Shown piece after piece: positions 61,635 through 64,000 of a stretch of DNA of 64,000 nucleotides. This stretch comes from Antedon mediterranea (taxonomy: Eukaryota > Echinodermata > Crinoidea > Comatulida > Antedonidae). The notes beneath the pieces are model-generated. The model was not told the DNA's origin and ran no database searches. It saw only the letters and a list, made by a program, of their open reading frames with translations. The position numbers were made by a program, and so were the translations under genes. The DNA is taken from positions 27,765,795 through 27,829,794 of the forward strand of contig NC_092670.1 of NCBI RefSeq assembly GCF_964355755.1, in the 5' to 3' direction. Position 1 is the first letter of the stretch. Each line of letters begins with the position of its first letter.

Positions 61635-64000
61635 ATGTTTCTATGTTAACAACTTTTTTAGAAAATTACAAAATGGTGTAAAACGTCTCCAAATGCGATT
61701 TGAAGCTATTCTAAGCAATTTCGTGTTTTTATGTTAACAAGTTTTTTCGAAAATCACAAAATGGTCTAAAACGTCTGCAAATGCGATTTGAAGCTATTCT
61801 AAGCACTTTTGTGTTTTTATGTTAACAAGTTTTTTCGAAAATCACAAAATGGTCTAAAATGTCTCCAAATGCGATTTTAAGGTATTCTAAGCACTTTGGT
61901 GTTTTTATGTTAACAAGTTTTTTCGAAAATCACAAAATGGTCTAAAACGTCTCCAAATGCGATTTGAAGCTATTCTAAGCACTTTGGTGTTTTTATGTTA
62001 ACAAGTTTTTTCGAAAATCACAAAATGGTGTAAAACTTCTCCAAATACGATTTTAAGCTATTCTAAGCAATTTGGTGTTTTTATGTTAACAAGTTTTTTC
62101 GAAAATCACAAAATGGTATAAAACGTCTCCAAATACGATTTGAAGCAATTCTAAGCACTTTGGTGTTTTTATGTTAACAAGTTTTTTCGAAAATCACAAA
62201 ATGGTATAAAACGTCTCCAAATGCGATTTTAAGGTATTCTAAGCACTTTGGTGTTTTTATGTTAACAAGTTTTTTCGAAAATCACAAAATGGTCTAAAAC
62301 GTCTCCAAATGCGATTTGAAGCTATTCTGTACACTTTGCTGTTTTGTGTGAATAATTTTTGTCGAAATGCTCAAAATGGTCAAAAACGTTTTTAAATACG
62401 ATATTAAGCTATTTTGTGCTCTTTGATGTTTTTGTGTGAAAAGTTTTATCGAAATGCTCAAAATGGTCTAAAACGGTTTCTAATGTGATTTTAAGCACTT
62501 TGATGTTTTTATGTTAACAAGTTTTTTCGAAAATTACAAAATGGTATAAAACGTCTCCAAATGCGATTTGAAGATTTTCTAAGCACTTTGGTGTTTTTAT
62601 GTTTACAAGTTTTTTCGAAAATCACAAAATGGTCTAAAACGTCTCCAAATGCGATTTGAAGCTATTCTGTACACTTTGCTGTTTTGTGTGAATAATTTTG
62701 TCAAAATGCTCAAAATGGTCAAAAACGTTTTTAAATACTATATTAAGCTATTTTGTGTTCTTTGATGTTTTTGTGTGAAAAGTTTTATCGAAATGCTCAA
62801 AATGGTCTAAAACGGTTTCTAATGAAATGATTTTAAGAACTTTGATGTTTTTATGTTAACAACTTTTTTAGAAAATCACAAAATGGTCTAAAACGTCTAC
62901 AAATGCGATTTGAAGCTATTCTAAGCACTTTGGTGTTTTTATGTTAACAAGTTTTTTCGAAAATCACAAAATGGTATAAAACGTCTCCAAATGAGATTTT
63001 AAGGTATTCTAAGCACTTTGGTGTTTTTATGTTAACAAGTTTTTTCGAAAATCACAAAATGGTCTAAAACGTCTACAAATGCGATTTGAAGCTATTCTAA
63101 GCACTTTGGTGTTTTTATGTTAACAAGTTTTTTCGAAAATCACAAAATGGTCTAAAACGTCTCCAAATGCGATTTGAAGCTATTCTGTACACTTTGCTGT
63201 TTTGTGTGAATAATTTTTGTCGAAATGCTCAAAATGGTCAAAAACGTTTTTAAATACAATATTAAGCTATTTTGTGCTCTTTGATGTTTTTGTGTGAAAA
63301 GTTTTATCGAAATGCTCAAAATGGTCTAAAACGGTTTCTAATGTGATTTTAAGCACTTTGATGTTTTTATGTTAACTTTTTTAGAAAATCACAAAATGGT
63401 CTAAAACGTCTCCAAATGCGATTTGAAGCAATTCTAAGCACTTTGGTGTTTTTATGGTAACGAGTTTTTTTGAATATCACAAAATGGTCTAAAATGTCTC
63501 CAAATGCGATTTGAAGCTATTCTGTACACTTTGATGTTTTTTTGTTAACAAGTTTTTTCGAAAGTCACAAAATGGTCTAAAACGTCTCCAAATGCGATTT
63601 GAAGCTATTCTAAGCACTTTGGTGTTTATATGTTAACAAGTTTTTTCGAAAATCACAAAATGGTGTAAAACGTCTCCAAATGCGATTTGAAGCTATTCTA
63701 AGCACTTTGGTGTTTTTATGTTAACAAGTTTTTTCGAAAATCACAAAATGGTGTAAAACTTCTCCAAATACGATTTTAAGCTATTCTAAGCAATTTGGTG
63801 TTTTTATGTTAACAAGTTTTTTCGAAAATCACAAAATGGTCTAAAACGTCTCCAAATGCGATTTGAAGCTATTCTGTACACTTTGCTGTTTTGTGTGAAT
63901 AATTTTTGTTGAAATGCTCAAAATGGTCAAAAACGTTTTTAAATACGATAATAAGCTATTTTGTGCTCTTTGATGTTTTTGTGTGAAAAGTTTTATCGAA

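Larger units (their letters stand above)
56452..64000. repeat. 88-bp satellite array with B1-B2 cassettes, part 2
   Basis: This is the same satellite family in the same orientation, resuming in the middle of a monomer after the 7,251 bp insertion. The first bases, TTTGCTGTTTTGTG, continue the monomer cut at 49200, so the two parts were one array. It has 13 B1-B2 cassettes, the last beginning at 63886. The array continues past the window end. Nothing but satellite is seen. Two local oddities are a 4-base TAAC duplication at 59051-59058 and an exact tandem duplication of 780 bp starting near 59936. Confidence 0.97.

Overview
The window is eukaryotic repeat DNA with no protein-coding gene that I can support. 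It is AT-rich and has no operon-like structure. About 56.7 kb of the 64 kb is one tandem satellite, and a 7,251 bp inverted-repeat-terminated element interrupts it. The spacers inside the element are full of TAGGCCTA-type palindromes and nested short DNA transposons. From memory that style resembles marine invertebrate genomes, perhaps an echinoderm or relative. This is a weak impression; no gene here fixes the taxon.

Satellite (1-49200 and 56452-64000). The base unit is an 88 bp monomer, called A here. At 91 places a diverged pair, B1 (87 bp) plus B2 (77 bp), 164 bp in all, interrupts the A monomers. The distance from one B1 to the next is always 164 + 88n, apart from indels of 1 to 10 bases that I can locate. 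The n values seen are 2, 3, 4, 6, 7, 8, 9 and 11. The order of n values forms words that recur, which reveals higher-order repeats and long copies: 30016-34772 / 34773-39869, 14190-18597 / 42841-47248, 9947-11751 / 12364-14168, and a nearly fresh 780 bp tandem duplication at 59936-61634. The array runs off both window edges.

Insertion (49201-56451). The element begins CCCAGTGGGCA and ends with its exact reverse complement. It sits in a TT duplicated on both sides. The same stretch of satellite exists without the insertion at 5776-5777, so the empty site can be read within the window. Its left arm is a 61 bp tandem array (about 36 copies) and its right arm a 112 bp tandem array (about 6 copies). 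The unit lengths differ, but both are built on a CAACGTTGA core.

The middle of the element (about 51.8-55.6 kb) has no recognisable transposase. It holds two further inverted-repeat elements. One at 52538-53336 is flanked by TTAA and rich in TTGCGCAA palindromes. One at 53591-54580 has roughly 90 bp terminal repeats and an AAATATT duplication. Inside the second lies a 181 bp fold-back at 54280-54460. The layout is therefore satellite, then element, then element, then fold-back, nested three deep.

Nothing here works as a pathway. The window records satellite evolution by unequal exchange in whole monomers, followed by transposon capture.
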